Below are positions 1 to 6,679 of a stretch of DNA of 16,602 nt, one piece after another (the first letter of the stretch is position 1; each line of letters starts with the position of its first letter). The notes beneath the pieces are model-generated. The model made no database searches, was not told where the DNA came from, and was given only the letters and a program-made list of their open reading frames with translations. The stretch is from Bacillus massilioanorexius (GTDB lineage Bacteria > Bacillota > Bacilli > Bacillales > DSM-1321): assembly GCF_902374955.1 (NCBI RefSeq), contig NZ_CABKRX010000098.1:1-16602 (forward strand). The letters run 5' to 3'. The translations under genes were made by a program, and so were the position numbers.

Positions 1-44
1 AGGGTGTTAAAGTAGTGGAGGATTTATCACTACTTTAACACCCT
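1..44. terminator. Perfect 17-bp hairpin, terminator-like
   Basis: Bases 1-17 (AGGGTGTTAAAGTAGTG) are perfectly complementary to 28-44, around a 10-base loop. The stem may continue beyond the window edge. Only a weak T tract follows on the plus strand (TGCTTTTC at 48-55), so this could be the terminator of a gene to the left or part of a small repeat. The sequence does not decide between these. Confidence 0.5.
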
Positions 45-93
45 AATGCTTTTCATAATTGATAGGTTCTCGTTGCTGATGATCAAAAAATGA

Positions 94-204
94 ATAGGCG
101 GAAAACCTGTGCGATTCGTGGAGAAGAGAGAAAGATTTGAGCCTAATGCGAGGGATGGCGATGTAGAATTTGAATTTGATAAGCACGAATTGAAGCATGT
201 TTAA
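94..204 (+). pseudogene. Possible remnant of a gene 3' end
   Basis: An open frame of 36 codons follows the stop at 91-93 and ends at TAA 202-204. Its translation is rich in charged residues (for example RFVEKRERFEPNARDGDVEF), and the stretch is more GC-rich than its surroundings, which suggests former coding sequence. There is no ATG and no convincing ribosome-binding site; the only start candidate is GTG at 109. I do not recognise the family. It could equally be a chance open frame. Confidence 0.25.
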
Positions 205-661
205 CGGAACATACTGAAAAAATCATATTTTGTATGAATATCTTTTTGAGGATTCTAATACAGATTGGTAATCTTTTATAAAAAAAGTTAAGTAAAAATA
301 GAAAAATTTATAAAAATGGTTGTATTTTCTGCTCTTTTTTATTCTTTTATAAGTAAATGGTAGTTTACCAATACAAAGAAAAAATATAAGTAATTTACAA
401 TAAATGGTATAAATGGTTTATGTGAATTTTTCTTATAAATGGTATAATTTAAACACTATAATTATGTTGTAATCCTATTAAGAAGTTATAGGAAAAATGA
501 GAAGGTGGTTGCAAATAATCCAGCAATGATTATTGTATATAAGTAAGAAACTATAAAAAGGCATATTTCAAGCCACTAATACATTTTATCTTATGACGAA
601 TAGTCTCTTTTTTTACAACAAATTTCAGAACGTATGTTCCTGGAAGGGGTGAAAAAGAGTA
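205..661. other. Intergenic region and long leader before the sigma operon
   Basis: This is very AT-rich DNA with no convincing gene. It holds the TAAATGGT repeats (354-448), a TATAAT box at 443-448 and a perfect 7-bp inverted repeat (AATAATC at 514-520, GATTATT at 528-534). If transcription starts from the TATAAT box, the sigma-factor mRNA carries a leader of roughly 200 bases. A 13-codon frame starting at GTG 505 is present but lacks a well-placed ribosome-binding site. Confidence 0.5.
354..448. repeat. Cluster of four TAAATGGT repeats overlapping a putative -10 box
   Basis: The octamer TAAATGGT occurs at 354, 401, 410 and 436, all in the same orientation. The copies at 400-412 and 435-447 are identical over 13 bases (ATAAATGGTATAA). 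A variant, TAAAAATGGT, lies at 311-320. The last copy runs into TATAAT at 443-448, the best -10 candidate upstream of the sigma-factor gene; its -35 region is poor. A repeated promoter or operator motif used for control of the operon is inferred. AT-rich sequence raises the chance of coincidence. Confidence 0.45.
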
Positions 662-1291
662 ATGAAAAGTAAAAATGAGAATTGTTGTTTGTTAGATTAC
701 AAAAGATATAAAGAAAAACGTAAAAAGTATTTAGACAATGATATTATTCATTCTTTCTTAAAAAATCCTGAAAATGATAAACTACTGATGCAATATGTAG
801 AACACCCATCAACGTTTAACAAGAATCAGTTAGATAAAGCATTTAAGTGTTTTTACTTCAACATTCGATTTGTCTCCTTTATTTCTTCAACCTTATATTT
901 TAACGCCATAAATTTTGATAAAAAAAATAGAAAACATAATAATTCACATTCGCTTATATTAGAGCGTTCTATTGATGAAGAGGGAAATTTGTTTTTAAAA
1001 GATACCATTGTAGATGAAAAGGCACAAGAAAAAATGGACAATTGCTTCGTTCATACCATAATGGATTATATCGATGAACCTTTGCTGTATGAAGCTATTA
1101 CCCTGTTAACTGATAAACAAAAAGAAATCATACACTTATATTATGTTGATTGCTTAAATGATACGGAGATTAGTAAGATATTAAATACTTCCCAGCAAAA
1201 TGTATCAAAGATCCACCAAAAAGCGCTTGAAAAAATTCGCTCCTATATTATTTTGAAAGGAGGTGAAGAAAATGATCGTTCAAATGCCTGA
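662..1291 (+). CDS. Sigma-70 family sigma factor, SigO (YvrI)-like
   Basis: A protein of 209 residues. Its C-terminal part (about 147-195) is a clear sigma region 4: LTDKQKEIIHLYYVDCLNDT followed by a helix-turn-helix (EISKILNTSQQNVSKIHQKA) that would read the -35 element. The middle (about 55-95, with NIRFVSFISS and INFDKKNRK) resembles the shortened region-2-like segment of SigO-type factors; a full region 2 is not visible. The ATG at 662 follows AAGGGGTGA (644-652). The 3' end overlaps the next gene by 20 bases, and an RsoA-like gene follows in the same operon. In Bacillus subtilis SigO needs RsoA as a second subunit and drives an acid-induced oxalate decarboxylase operon. The family call is firm; equivalence to SigO and the target genes are inferred. 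Confidence 0.8.
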   Translation: MKSKNENCCLLDYKRYKEKRKKYLDNDIIHSFLKNPENDKLLMQYVEHPSTFNKNQLDKAFKCFYFNIRFVSFISSTLYFNAINFDKKNRKHNNSHSLILERSIDEEGNLFLKDTIVDEKAQEKMDNCFVHTIMDYIDEPLLYEAITLLTDKQKEIIHLYYVDCLNDTEISKILNTSQQNVSKIHQKALEKIRSYIILKGGEENDRSNA

Positions 1292-1451
1292 TTGGATTGT
1301 GATACTTGGTAATTTTGGATTTCCGATTGCGGTTACTATCTATCTCTTTTTACGCTTTGAAAAAAAACTAGAGAAAATGGAAAATGTCATCATAAAATTG
1401 ACACAAGCTAGTAGTAAAAGCTCGACGACTAACAGGAGGGTTAGAAGATGA
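1272..1451 (+). CDS. YvrJ family small membrane protein
   Basis: A protein of 59 residues with one N-terminal membrane span (about 8-28), the motif GNFGFPIAVTIYLFLRFEKK typical of YvrJ proteins, then a short charged helix and a basic tail (NRRVRR). The function of the family is unknown. The start is placed at ATG 1272, because AAAGGAGGTGA (1257-1267) is the ribosome-binding site and an earlier in-frame GTG at 1263 lies inside it. The gene overlaps the sigma-factor gene by 20 bases and the next gene by four bases (ATGA), which implies coupled translation. In B. subtilis yvrJ belongs to the sigma-O regulon next to oxdC; here it sits between the two sigma subunits. Confidence 0.75.
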   Translation: MIVQMPDWIVILGNFGFPIAVTIYLFLRFEKKLEKMENVIIKLTQASSKSSTTNRRVRR

Positions 1452-1681
1452 ATGACCAATTATTTAAGCTTGTTAAAGAATCTAAAAGTAATAATCATTC
1501 ATTAGAAAAAGTCATTGAAATGTTTGAACCTAAAATAAAGAAAGTCCTTTTATTAACTTCAAAAAATAATAGAGAAGACTTAGAACAAGAATTAAGATGT
1601 AAGCTAGTGATCTGTATTAGACAATATGAAGCGGAATCAATTCCTGGATTTTTTGAATTGTCAACCAACGAAGAGGTGTAA
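1448..1681 (+). CDS. RsoA-like sigma co-factor (region-2-like / HTH_16-type small protein)
   Basis: A protein of 77 residues, close to the size of B. subtilis RsoA (about 79). It carries the pattern of sigma region 2.1 and the conjugative-transposon helix-turn-helix family: FEPKIKKVL, then REDLEQELRCKLVICIRQYE (about 42-61). Such proteins supply the core-binding and -10 recognition part missing from the SigO-type subunit. The ATG follows AGGAGGG (1434-1440) and overlaps the yvrJ-like stop. No DNA-binding region 4 is present. Partnership with the product of 662-1291 is inferred from operon structure and family knowledge. The function is probable rather than certain because the sequence is short. 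Confidence 0.65.
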   Translation: MNDQLFKLVKESKSNNHSLEKVIEMFEPKIKKVLLLTSKNNREDLEQELRCKLVICIRQYEAESIPGFFELSTNEEV

Positions 1682-1723
1682 AGGAAGTTATGACGATAAC
1701 TGCAGAAGTAAAAGAATATTTAT

Positions 1724-1774
1724 AAAGAATGTCTCAATTAGAGTTTGGTGGAACTTTTTGAGACATTCTTTTTT
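1724..1774 (+). terminator. Intrinsic terminator of the sigma operon
   Basis: Bases 1724-1737 (AAAGAATGTCTCAA) pair perfectly with 1758-1771, giving a 14-bp stem that ends in a run of six T (1769-1774). A smaller inner stem (AGTT 1742-1745, AACT 1752-1755) can form in the loop. It lies 42 bases after the RsoA-like stop codon. Confidence 0.85.
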
Positions 1775-1862
1775 GTTAATTAATGACATCATTCGATTTT
1801 TACCTATTTATGAAATATTAGCATGGATAGATAGAAAAATTACAAATCTAGATGTTAATATA

Positions 1863-1871
1863 TGGTAAAAT
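1863..1871 (+). promoter_or_regulatory. Possible extended -10 promoter for the lipoprotein-PhzF operon
   Basis: TGG followed by TAAAAT (1866-1871) fits an extended -10 element for the vegetative sigma factor, about 24 bases before the ribosome-binding site of the lipoprotein gene. No good -35 is visible at the usual spacing (TTACAA at 1840 is 20 bases away). Confidence 0.35.
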
Positions 1872-1908
1872 GACTTTTGGGATGTTTTTTCTTAAAGGGG
1901 GAATGGGA

Positions 1909-2409
1909 TTGAATAAGAAAAAAATAACGGCAATTTTGACCATTGTATATTTGTTAATCTTTTTAACAGGTTGCGGTTTTTCTCATGAAAGGAAGGAAGT
2001 AATACAAGAAGAATTAGAATTGAATACGAATGATATTCATTCTGTTAATATGACGGCAGTTATGTTCAAAATGGAAACGCCATTTTCATCATTCAATAAT
2101 ACGAATTTGACCATGCAAGGTGATGGCTATATGCATTTTGCCATTAAGAAAAATCATCCTATACAACTCCATATTAAGAATACAGGCATTCATACATACC
2201 AATTTCAATTGATGGCTAAGGAAGATGATTTATTGATAACTGACGTTACGTTAAAGCCCGATGACTCTTATAATCAGACTTTTAATCAAAAACAAATCGA
2301 TTTACCTAAAGGAAAATACGCTATTCACTTTTCTCAAAAGAGTGGAAAAGAGATAAAGACACATATCAAGATAAGCAGATTACAGCATGGTAATGAGCAA
2401 TCAAAATAG
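1909..2409 (+). CDS. Putative lipoprotein of unknown function
   Basis: A protein of 166 residues with a typical lipoprotein signal: KKK, a hydrophobic stretch, then the lipobox LTGC, with the lipidated cysteine at about residue 22. It should be anchored to the outer face of the cytoplasmic membrane. The rest looks beta-rich, with no motif I recognise. The start is taken as TTG 1909, because the ribosome-binding site AAAGGGGG (1895-1901) is correctly spaced for it; the in-frame ATG at 1903 is too close and ATG 1852 lies well upstream of any site. The gene ends 22 bases before the PhzF-family start, so the two are probably cotranscribed. No functional link between them is evident. Confidence 0.7.
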   Translation: MNKKKITAILTIVYLLIFLTGCGFSHERKEVIQEELELNTNDIHSVNMTAVMFKMETPFSSFNNTNLTMQGDGYMHFAIKKNHPIQLHIKNTGIHTYQFQLMAKEDDLLITDVTLKPDDSYNQTFNQKQIDLPKGKYAIHFSQKSGKEIKTHIKISRLQHGNEQSK

Positions 2410-2431
2410 TACATGGGAGGGGAGAAATCAC

Positions 2432-3304
2432 ATGAAAAAGATCAAATTTTATTTAGTGGATGTTTTCGCTGAAAATAAACATGAAGGAAATCAATTGGCT
2501 GTTTGTATACCTGATGGATCAATAGAGAAGGATGAAATGCAGAAAATTGCAAGGGAGATTAATTTTTCGGAAACGACTTTTATTATGTCTGAGAAGGAAG
2601 AAAATGGTGGATATGATGTGGAGATTTTTACACCTGATTCAGAAATTCCATTTGCAGGGCATCCAACTATAGGTACAGCTCATATAATAAGAAATTTTCT
2701 AAGCGATAAAAATAGCTCAGAGGTAATGCTTAATCTTCAAGTAGGGCAAATTCCCGTTTCTTTTAAAGATCAATATGCTTGGATGCAACAGAATCCGCCA
2801 ATATTTAGTACTCAACTAGATGTAGAAACGGCTGCAGGTATCTTACAAATTAATTCCGAAGATGTTAATACTAGATATCCGATTGAAATTGTTTCAACTG
2901 GATTACCGAGCATTATTATTCCATTAAATTCACTTGAAGCAGTCCGAAGATGTAGAGTAGAGCATCATTTATATAATGAGGTACTAAAGGAGTACGGAAA
3001 TGCGAATATCCTTGTTTTTACAACTGAAACTGTCCATTCTGAAAATGATTTACATGCCAGAGTCTTTATGTTTACCTCTGGACATTTAGAGGACCCAGCA
3101 ACAGGTAGTGCCAACGGAAATTTGGCAGGTTACATAGTTGAAAATCAGTTCTTTCAAAACCATAAAGTTTCATATAAAGTAGAACAAGGCTATGAAATTG
3201 GAAGACCATCTTTGCTTAAAATAGAGGCGGAAAAAGTGAATAATCATTTTTCAATAGCAGTTGGTGGGCAAATATTTGTTGTAGCAAAAGGCCACTGGAT
3301 TTAA
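2432..3304 (+). CDS. PhzF family isomerase/epimerase-like protein
   Basis: A protein of 290 residues, the usual length for the PhzF fold (two diaminopimelate-epimerase-like halves). Visible hallmarks are VDVFAENKHEGNQLAV near the N terminus, the catalytic glutamate in NFSETTF (Glu47), FTPDSEIPFAGHPTIGTA (67-83) and DPATGSANGNLAGY (221-234). PhzF catalyses a double-bond shift in phenazine synthesis, but most family members in Bacillus are not in phenazine clusters and have unknown substrates. No other phenazine gene is present here, so the substrate is not assigned. The start is ATG 2432, preceded by GGGAGGGGAG (2415-2424); the in-frame ATG at 2387 inside the lipoprotein gene lacks such a site. 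Confidence 0.85.
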   Translation: MKKIKFYLVDVFAENKHEGNQLAVCIPDGSIEKDEMQKIAREINFSETTFIMSEKEENGGYDVEIFTPDSEIPFAGHPTIGTAHIIRNFLSDKNSSEVMLNLQVGQIPVSFKDQYAWMQQNPPIFSTQLDVETAAGILQINSEDVNTRYPIEIVSTGLPSIIIPLNSLEAVRRCRVEHHLYNEVLKEYGNANILVFTTETVHSENDLHARVFMFTSGHLEDPATGSANGNLAGYIVENQFFQNHKVSYKVEQGYEIGRPSLLKIEAEKVNNHFSIAVGGQIFVVAKGHWI

Positions 3305-3369
3305 AAGTATGCCATTATTTTTTATTAGTTATAGCTGTTTTCAAAAAGATTATAGATGTGTAAAAACAG

Positions 3370-3403
3370 AATAGACCTTCCAATTATAGTAGGAAGGTCT
3401 ATT
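3370..3403. terminator. Bidirectional terminator between convergent genes
   Basis: AATAGACCTTCC (3370-3381) pairs perfectly with 3392-3403 around a 10-base loop. On the minus strand the stem is followed by CTGTTTTTAC, a good T tract; on the plus strand by a weaker ATTTGATTTG region. It sits between the PhzF-family stop (3304) and the XRE gene stop (3443), so it can serve both. Confidence 0.75.
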
Positions 3404-3442
3404 TGATTTGAAACAGACATGATTTCAAACAAGGTAAATAAA

Positions 3443-3658
3443 TCACATTGATTCATCATTAGGATATTCATCCCAAAATAAATCATTTAAAGTGCGTGAT
3501 AATGCTTTACAAATTTTGATACATAAACTTAATGTCGGATTATATTTTCCAGATTCAATTAGTCCAATTGTTTGTCTTGAAACTCCAACAATGATAGCTA
3601 GTTCTTCTTGTGATAGATCTTTTTCTACTCTTGCTAGCTTCAGTTTCATATTTTTCAA
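3443..3658 (-). CDS. Short XRE-family transcriptional regulator
   Basis: A protein of 71 residues made almost entirely of one XRE/Cro-type helix-turn-helix domain (about 6-62). LSQEELAIIVGVSRQTIGLI is the recognition motif and SGKYNPTLSLCIKICKAL the following helices; it ends in LNDLFWDEYPNDE. There is no sensor domain. The TTG at 3658 is preferred because AGGTGAG lies six bases upstream of it; ATG 3649 is the alternative (68 residues). It follows the membrane-protein gene by 10 bases on the same strand. Pairs of a minimal XRE regulator and a small multi-span protein are common in Firmicutes, and the regulator often controls its own operon. Autoregulation here is inferred from the dyad at 4250-4283. 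Confidence 0.85.
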   Translation of the reverse strand: MKNMKLKLARVEKDLSQEELAIIVGVSRQTIGLIESGKYNPTLSLCIKICKALSRTLNDLFWDEYPNDESM

Positions 3659-3668
3659 TGGTGCTCAC

Positions 3669-4175
3669 CTACAATTTCTTATCATCTTCTTGGCTTTTCA
3701 TACTAATTTTCTTTGCAACAAGATGAATGCCACAAAATAAAAGCAAAAAGATTGGTAAATAAATCATGATTGAGACAAGTGTAACTATAGTAAAATACTC
3801 ATAACCTTGAGAACTGTTGTCAGCAAAGGATATAGCACTGTTAATACCCATAATTAGAGAGATGACGATAGCAGAACCTATACTAATATACAAAGATTTT
3901 TTGCTCATAGAAGTTTTATGAGTGCGATCATGCATTTCTACTTCGTCAGAATATACACCTAAATAAACAGATCGTGCTAAATAATAGATCGCACCAATAA
4001 ATAGGATAGTACATTCTAAGATAGCATCTACATTTCCTATTCCAAATTTATATGTTTTTGTGATAATACTGACAAAGCAAATGGCGATAACGACATAAAA
4101 CAGTTCTTTATAAATTTTATTTCGGACATTTTCTATTCGCTCATCTGTAACGTTATTCATTTTAAATAAATTCAT
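3669..4175 (-). CDS. Four-span membrane protein paired with the XRE regulator (DUF6773-like)
   Basis: A protein of 168 residues with four predicted membrane spans (about 23-40, 50-73, 95-115 and 128-151). A polar, charged loop lies between spans 2 and 3 (YSDEVEMHDRTHKTSMSKKS), and a charged C-terminal tail ends in EDDKKL. I see no enzyme motif. It resembles the DUF6773-type proteins found beside short XRE regulators, but I am not certain of that assignment. The start is ATG 4175, nine bases after GGAGG; an earlier in-frame TTG at 4184 falls within that site. It is the first gene of a two-gene unit with the regulator and has its own promoter at 4224-4251. Confidence 0.7.
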   Translation of the reverse strand: MNLFKMNNVTDERIENVRNKIYKELFYVVIAICFVSIITKTYKFGIGNVDAILECTILFIGAIYYLARSVYLGVYSDEVEMHDRTHKTSMSKKSLYISIGSAIVISLIMGINSAISFADNSSQGYEYFTIVTLVSIMIYLPIFLLLFCGIHLVAKKISMKSQEDDKKL

Positions 4176-4223
4176 GAATATCAACCTCCAAAGTATTTCG
4201 CATCTTATTCACTTCTTACTCAT

Positions 4224-4251
4224 ATTATATACTTTATTGTTCTTTTTGCAA
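4224..4251 (-). promoter_or_regulatory. Vegetative promoter of the XRE/membrane-protein operon
   Basis: On the minus strand TTGCAA (plus 4246-4251) and TATAAT (plus 4224-4229) are separated by 16 bases. This is a good match to the housekeeping sigma consensus, about 50 bases upstream of the membrane-protein start. Confidence 0.7.
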
Positions 4252-4283
4252 TATATATATTACATTTAGTGTGATATATATTT
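4250..4283. promoter_or_regulatory. Imperfect dyad at the upstream edge of the XRE operon promoter
   Basis: ATATATATATTACA (4251-4264) and TGTGATATATATTT (4270-4283) are inverted copies matching at 12 of 14 positions, separated by TTTAG. The dyad abuts and overlaps by two bases the -35 box of the minus-strand promoter. It is a candidate operator for the XRE protein. Part of the symmetry comes from simple AT repeats, so the support is moderate. Confidence 0.4.
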
Positions 4284-4359
4284 CTAAATGTTAGATAAAG
4301 GTTTGTTCGATACAACAAATGTGATAGGAGATTTTAGACGGAAATGAATCATTACGGTG

Positions 4360-4406
4360 AAAAAATCCAACACTTTATTAGTTGGAGGAAGAGTGCTGGA
4401 TTTTTT
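4360..4406 (-). terminator. Terminator of the ger operon, overlapping the last codons
   Basis: AAAAAATCCAACACT (4360-4374) pairs with 4392-4406 with a single mismatch, and on the minus strand the stem ends in a run of six T. One arm and most of the loop lie inside the final codons and stop (4378-4380) of the GerB-type gene, so coding sequence and terminator share bases. Confidence 0.8.
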
Positions 4407-5484
4407 TTCTTCTAAGGAATAGGATGATCAGAAGAATAAGAGGGAGATAAATTTGGAAAAACAAATGAATATAATAAGGCATGAATGTAATACCTAATGT
4501 AATATGCTCGATGTAGTTTTTCATAAAAAAATGGGTTGTCAAAAACATAAGGAAAAGAACTGGAATAATAAAGTAATTTTGATTTTTTATGTGTAAGACT
4601 TTGGACAAGGTAAAAATTCCTGCATAAAAGTAGATAGTTATTTTGATCAATCCACCAATAATAAATATTACAACAGCTAATACTTCAAAATGGGTAATAA
4701 ATCTAAGAAATGTAATATGTTGGATGGCACCAATGAATGGAAAAGTCATTTCAAGTGTTAATTCCTTTGAAAGTACAGCAATTGTAAAAATGGCTGATAA
4801 GCTTAGTATTATTCCTGGAACGGTGACAGCAAGCCATCCTTTCTTTACAAAAACTTTGAAATCCCGTAAGAAATGAAATAAACAAAGAAATACAATCACT
4901 TCTCCAAATGGCGTTGTTAAGAGTGTTGGAAAAATAGCCTGAATGATTTTTGAGTTCCCTTCTGAAAAGAGAGGAAGAAGATTTTTATATTCGATTGTAT
5001 CTTGAAATGTAAATAATATAAAGATGATACTTAAAAATAAAAAAGTAATAAAGAAAAATATTTCTCCGGACCGTGCTAGAGTTTCGATTCCTAGATAGGA
5101 AATATATCCGACTAATATTAATATGGATAATTTTGAAACGATAATATTCGTATTGCTTAATTGATTATCTATAAAAAAACCGAAATCAGCGGTAACTCGA
5201 GTTGCCATGTAAAGAAAATAGATGGAGTAGACAAAACCTATTACTTTCCCTAATGGTTTACCAAAGCCGGCCATTAACAATTCTAATAAAGAACTTTTTG
5301 GTTTTATAGAATAGATTGTAATATAAAAATACAACAAAAGGATTCCTAAAACGGTACTTAAAAGAATGGAAATCCATACGTCTTTTCCTGCTTCTTTACC
5401 TACTCCTAAAAAAATGGCACTACCTAGCTGAAAAAGAATGATTAATACAATAAGCTGAAAATGACTAATGTGCTGTTTGTTCAT
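4378..5484 (-). CDS. Spore germination receptor B subunit (GerAB/GerKB type permease)
   Basis: A protein of 368 residues, normal for the spore germination permease family (related to APC amino-acid transporters), with about ten hydrophobic spans over the whole length. Typical parts are HISHFQLIVLIILFQLGSAI at the start, the PKSSLLELL...FGKPLGKVIGF region, and a charged RRKK C terminus. The B subunit lies in the spore inner membrane and is thought to bind the germinant (an amino acid or nucleoside); the ligand cannot be read from sequence. The ATG follows AAGAGGTC, 12 bases after the C-subunit stop. It is the last gene of the operon, giving the order A-C-B as in gerK. Expression in the forespore is expected from the family, but I found no sigma-G promoter. 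Confidence 0.88.
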   Translation of the reverse strand: MNKQHISHFQLIVLIILFQLGSAIFLGVGKEAGKDVWISILLSTVLGILLLYFYITIYSIKPKSSLLELLMAGFGKPLGKVIGFVYSIYFLYMATRVTADFGFFIDNQLSNTNIIVSKLSILILVGYISYLGIETLARSGEIFFFITFLFLSIIFILFTFQDTIEYKNLLPLFSEGNSKIIQAIFPTLLTTPFGEVIVFLCLFHFLRDFKVFVKKGWLAVTVPGIILSLSAIFTIAVLSKELTLEMTFPFIGAIQHITFLRFITHFEVLAVVIFIIGGLIKITIYFYAGIFTLSKVLHIKNQNYFIIPVLFLMFLTTHFFMKNYIEHITLGITFMPYYIHLFFQIYLPLILLIILFLRRKKIQHSSSN

Positions 5485-5496
5485 AATTGACCTCTT

Positions 5497-6663
5497 TTAA
5501 ATAATGTCACCGTAATTTTGAATTGTTACATCTACCTCAATCGTAAACTCGCTTTTGGGATACATTTGTACCCAGTCTTTTTTTACTTCTTTCCAATTTT
5601 TATTATCATAAATTTCTAGAATTTCACCGAATCCAATAATATCGCTATTCTTCTTTTTAGTTATTTCTAACAGTTTAGTGACTTTCTTTTTTATTTCTTC
5701 TTCCACGATTTTTTGGATTTTCTGACCATTTTCAACCGAGCTTAAATCATATTTACAAGAGTAGTCAGAAATATTGCCTGTTACTTTTATAGATATGGTA
5801 AAAGTAGGAGTATCATTATGAATTTGTCCTCGAATTTTTGTATGACTTTTTAAGACATTTAAAGAAATTTCTTTGTTGCTATGACAGTTTGCTCTAATAT
5901 TTGTATGTTGTAATTTGTTATTTAGTAGGTAATAGTAGGGACTTAGATTGCTATTGATCCAACCAGTTGAATAATTTCTTTTAAATAGTTGTAACCCATC
6001 GAAGCTTATTTCCTTCAAATTTGCATTGGTCAATTGTTGGGCACTTTTATTTTTTGCTTCATTAATATTTCCTTTGAAATGAATGGTAGGTATAGCAGCA
6101 TCTTTACCGTCCTTTAATATATCTCCTTGCAATTTTGTTAAGAAAGTAGGAAAAACCGAGCCTCTTTCTTGACTAATATTCTTTAAATGACTAGCAATTT
6201 CTCGTGAAGTGACTGTTTCAAAAAAGGGAAGGACTTCTAAAAAATCCTTTGCTTTATAATTCCGTGCAATTAGGACGGTCGTATCATAAGGAAAATTAGA
6301 GGCCCTTATCATATTATGTAATCCTTTTTTTAGACCCATTTTTTTGGCGATTTGCTCACTAATTATGATTGTTTGAATATGAGAAACTTCTATTTTTCTA
6401 GATATTCGTTGGGTTAATTTCGACATGATATGATTAATGGAGTGTCCCTCTTGTTCAAAGACAAAGAAGGGCAATGAACTTTGTCCTTGTGGAGAAAAGG
6501 CCAAAGGATTGAGAACTTGTACAGACACATTGTAGCCTTTCTTACTATGATCTATGCCGATAGCAGATATAAAGGCAACATTATGAAGTTCATCATGCTG
6601 AAAATGACCAATTAGTATGGCAAATAGTAAGATAAACAGGGAAAATCCAATATGCTTCTTCAT
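5497..6663 (-). CDS. Spore germination receptor C subunit (GerAC/GerKC type), lacking the lipobox cysteine
   Basis: A protein of 388 residues of the Ger(x)C family. Family features include LHNVAFISAIGIDHSKKGYN after the signal, the IQTIIISEQIAKKMGL segment, and a C-terminal domain ending EFTIEVDVTIQNYG. C subunits are normally lipoproteins on the outer face of the spore inner membrane, with a lipobox such as LTGCWD. Here the equivalent stretch is LIGHFQHDEL: the codon at residue 20 is CAT (His), and there is no cysteine nearby. The start is ATG 6663, 16 bases after the A-subunit stop with AGGTGG upstream. ATG 6711 would add 16 polar, basic residues, overlaps the A gene and has no ribosome-binding site. 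The protein may be membrane-anchored by the uncleaved signal helix, or may be impaired. Confidence 0.85.
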   Translation of the reverse strand: MKKHIGFSLFILLFAILIGHFQHDELHNVAFISAIGIDHSKKGYNVSVQVLNPLAFSPQGQSSLPFFVFEQEGHSINHIMSKLTQRISRKIEVSHIQTIIISEQIAKKMGLKKGLHNMIRASNFPYDTTVLIARNYKAKDFLEVLPFFETVTSREIASHLKNISQERGSVFPTFLTKLQGDILKDGKDAAIPTIHFKGNINEAKNKSAQQLTNANLKEISFDGLQLFKRNYSTGWINSNLSPYYYLLNNKLQHTNIRANCHSNKEISLNVLKSHTKIRGQIHNDTPTFTISIKVTGNISDYSCKYDLSSVENGQKIQKIVEEEIKKKVTKLLEITKKKNSDIIGFGEILEIYDNKNWKEVKKDWVQMYPKSEFTIEVDVTIQNYGDII

Positions 6664-6679
6664 TAAGGATACACGCCAC

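Noticed and set aside
1724..1771. Hairpin as a small mobile repeat (MITE-like)
   Set aside because: It has a good T run and lies directly after an operon, so a terminator explains it; no target duplication was seen.
1626..1868. Open frame of 80 codons overlapping the RsoA-like gene
   Set aside because: It runs through the terminator hairpin at 1724-1774, has no proper ribosome-binding site and is out of frame with the real gene.
2432..3304. Phenazine biosynthesis locus
   Set aside because: Only a PhzF-family gene is present; no other phz-type gene is near, and most PhzF relatives have other roles.
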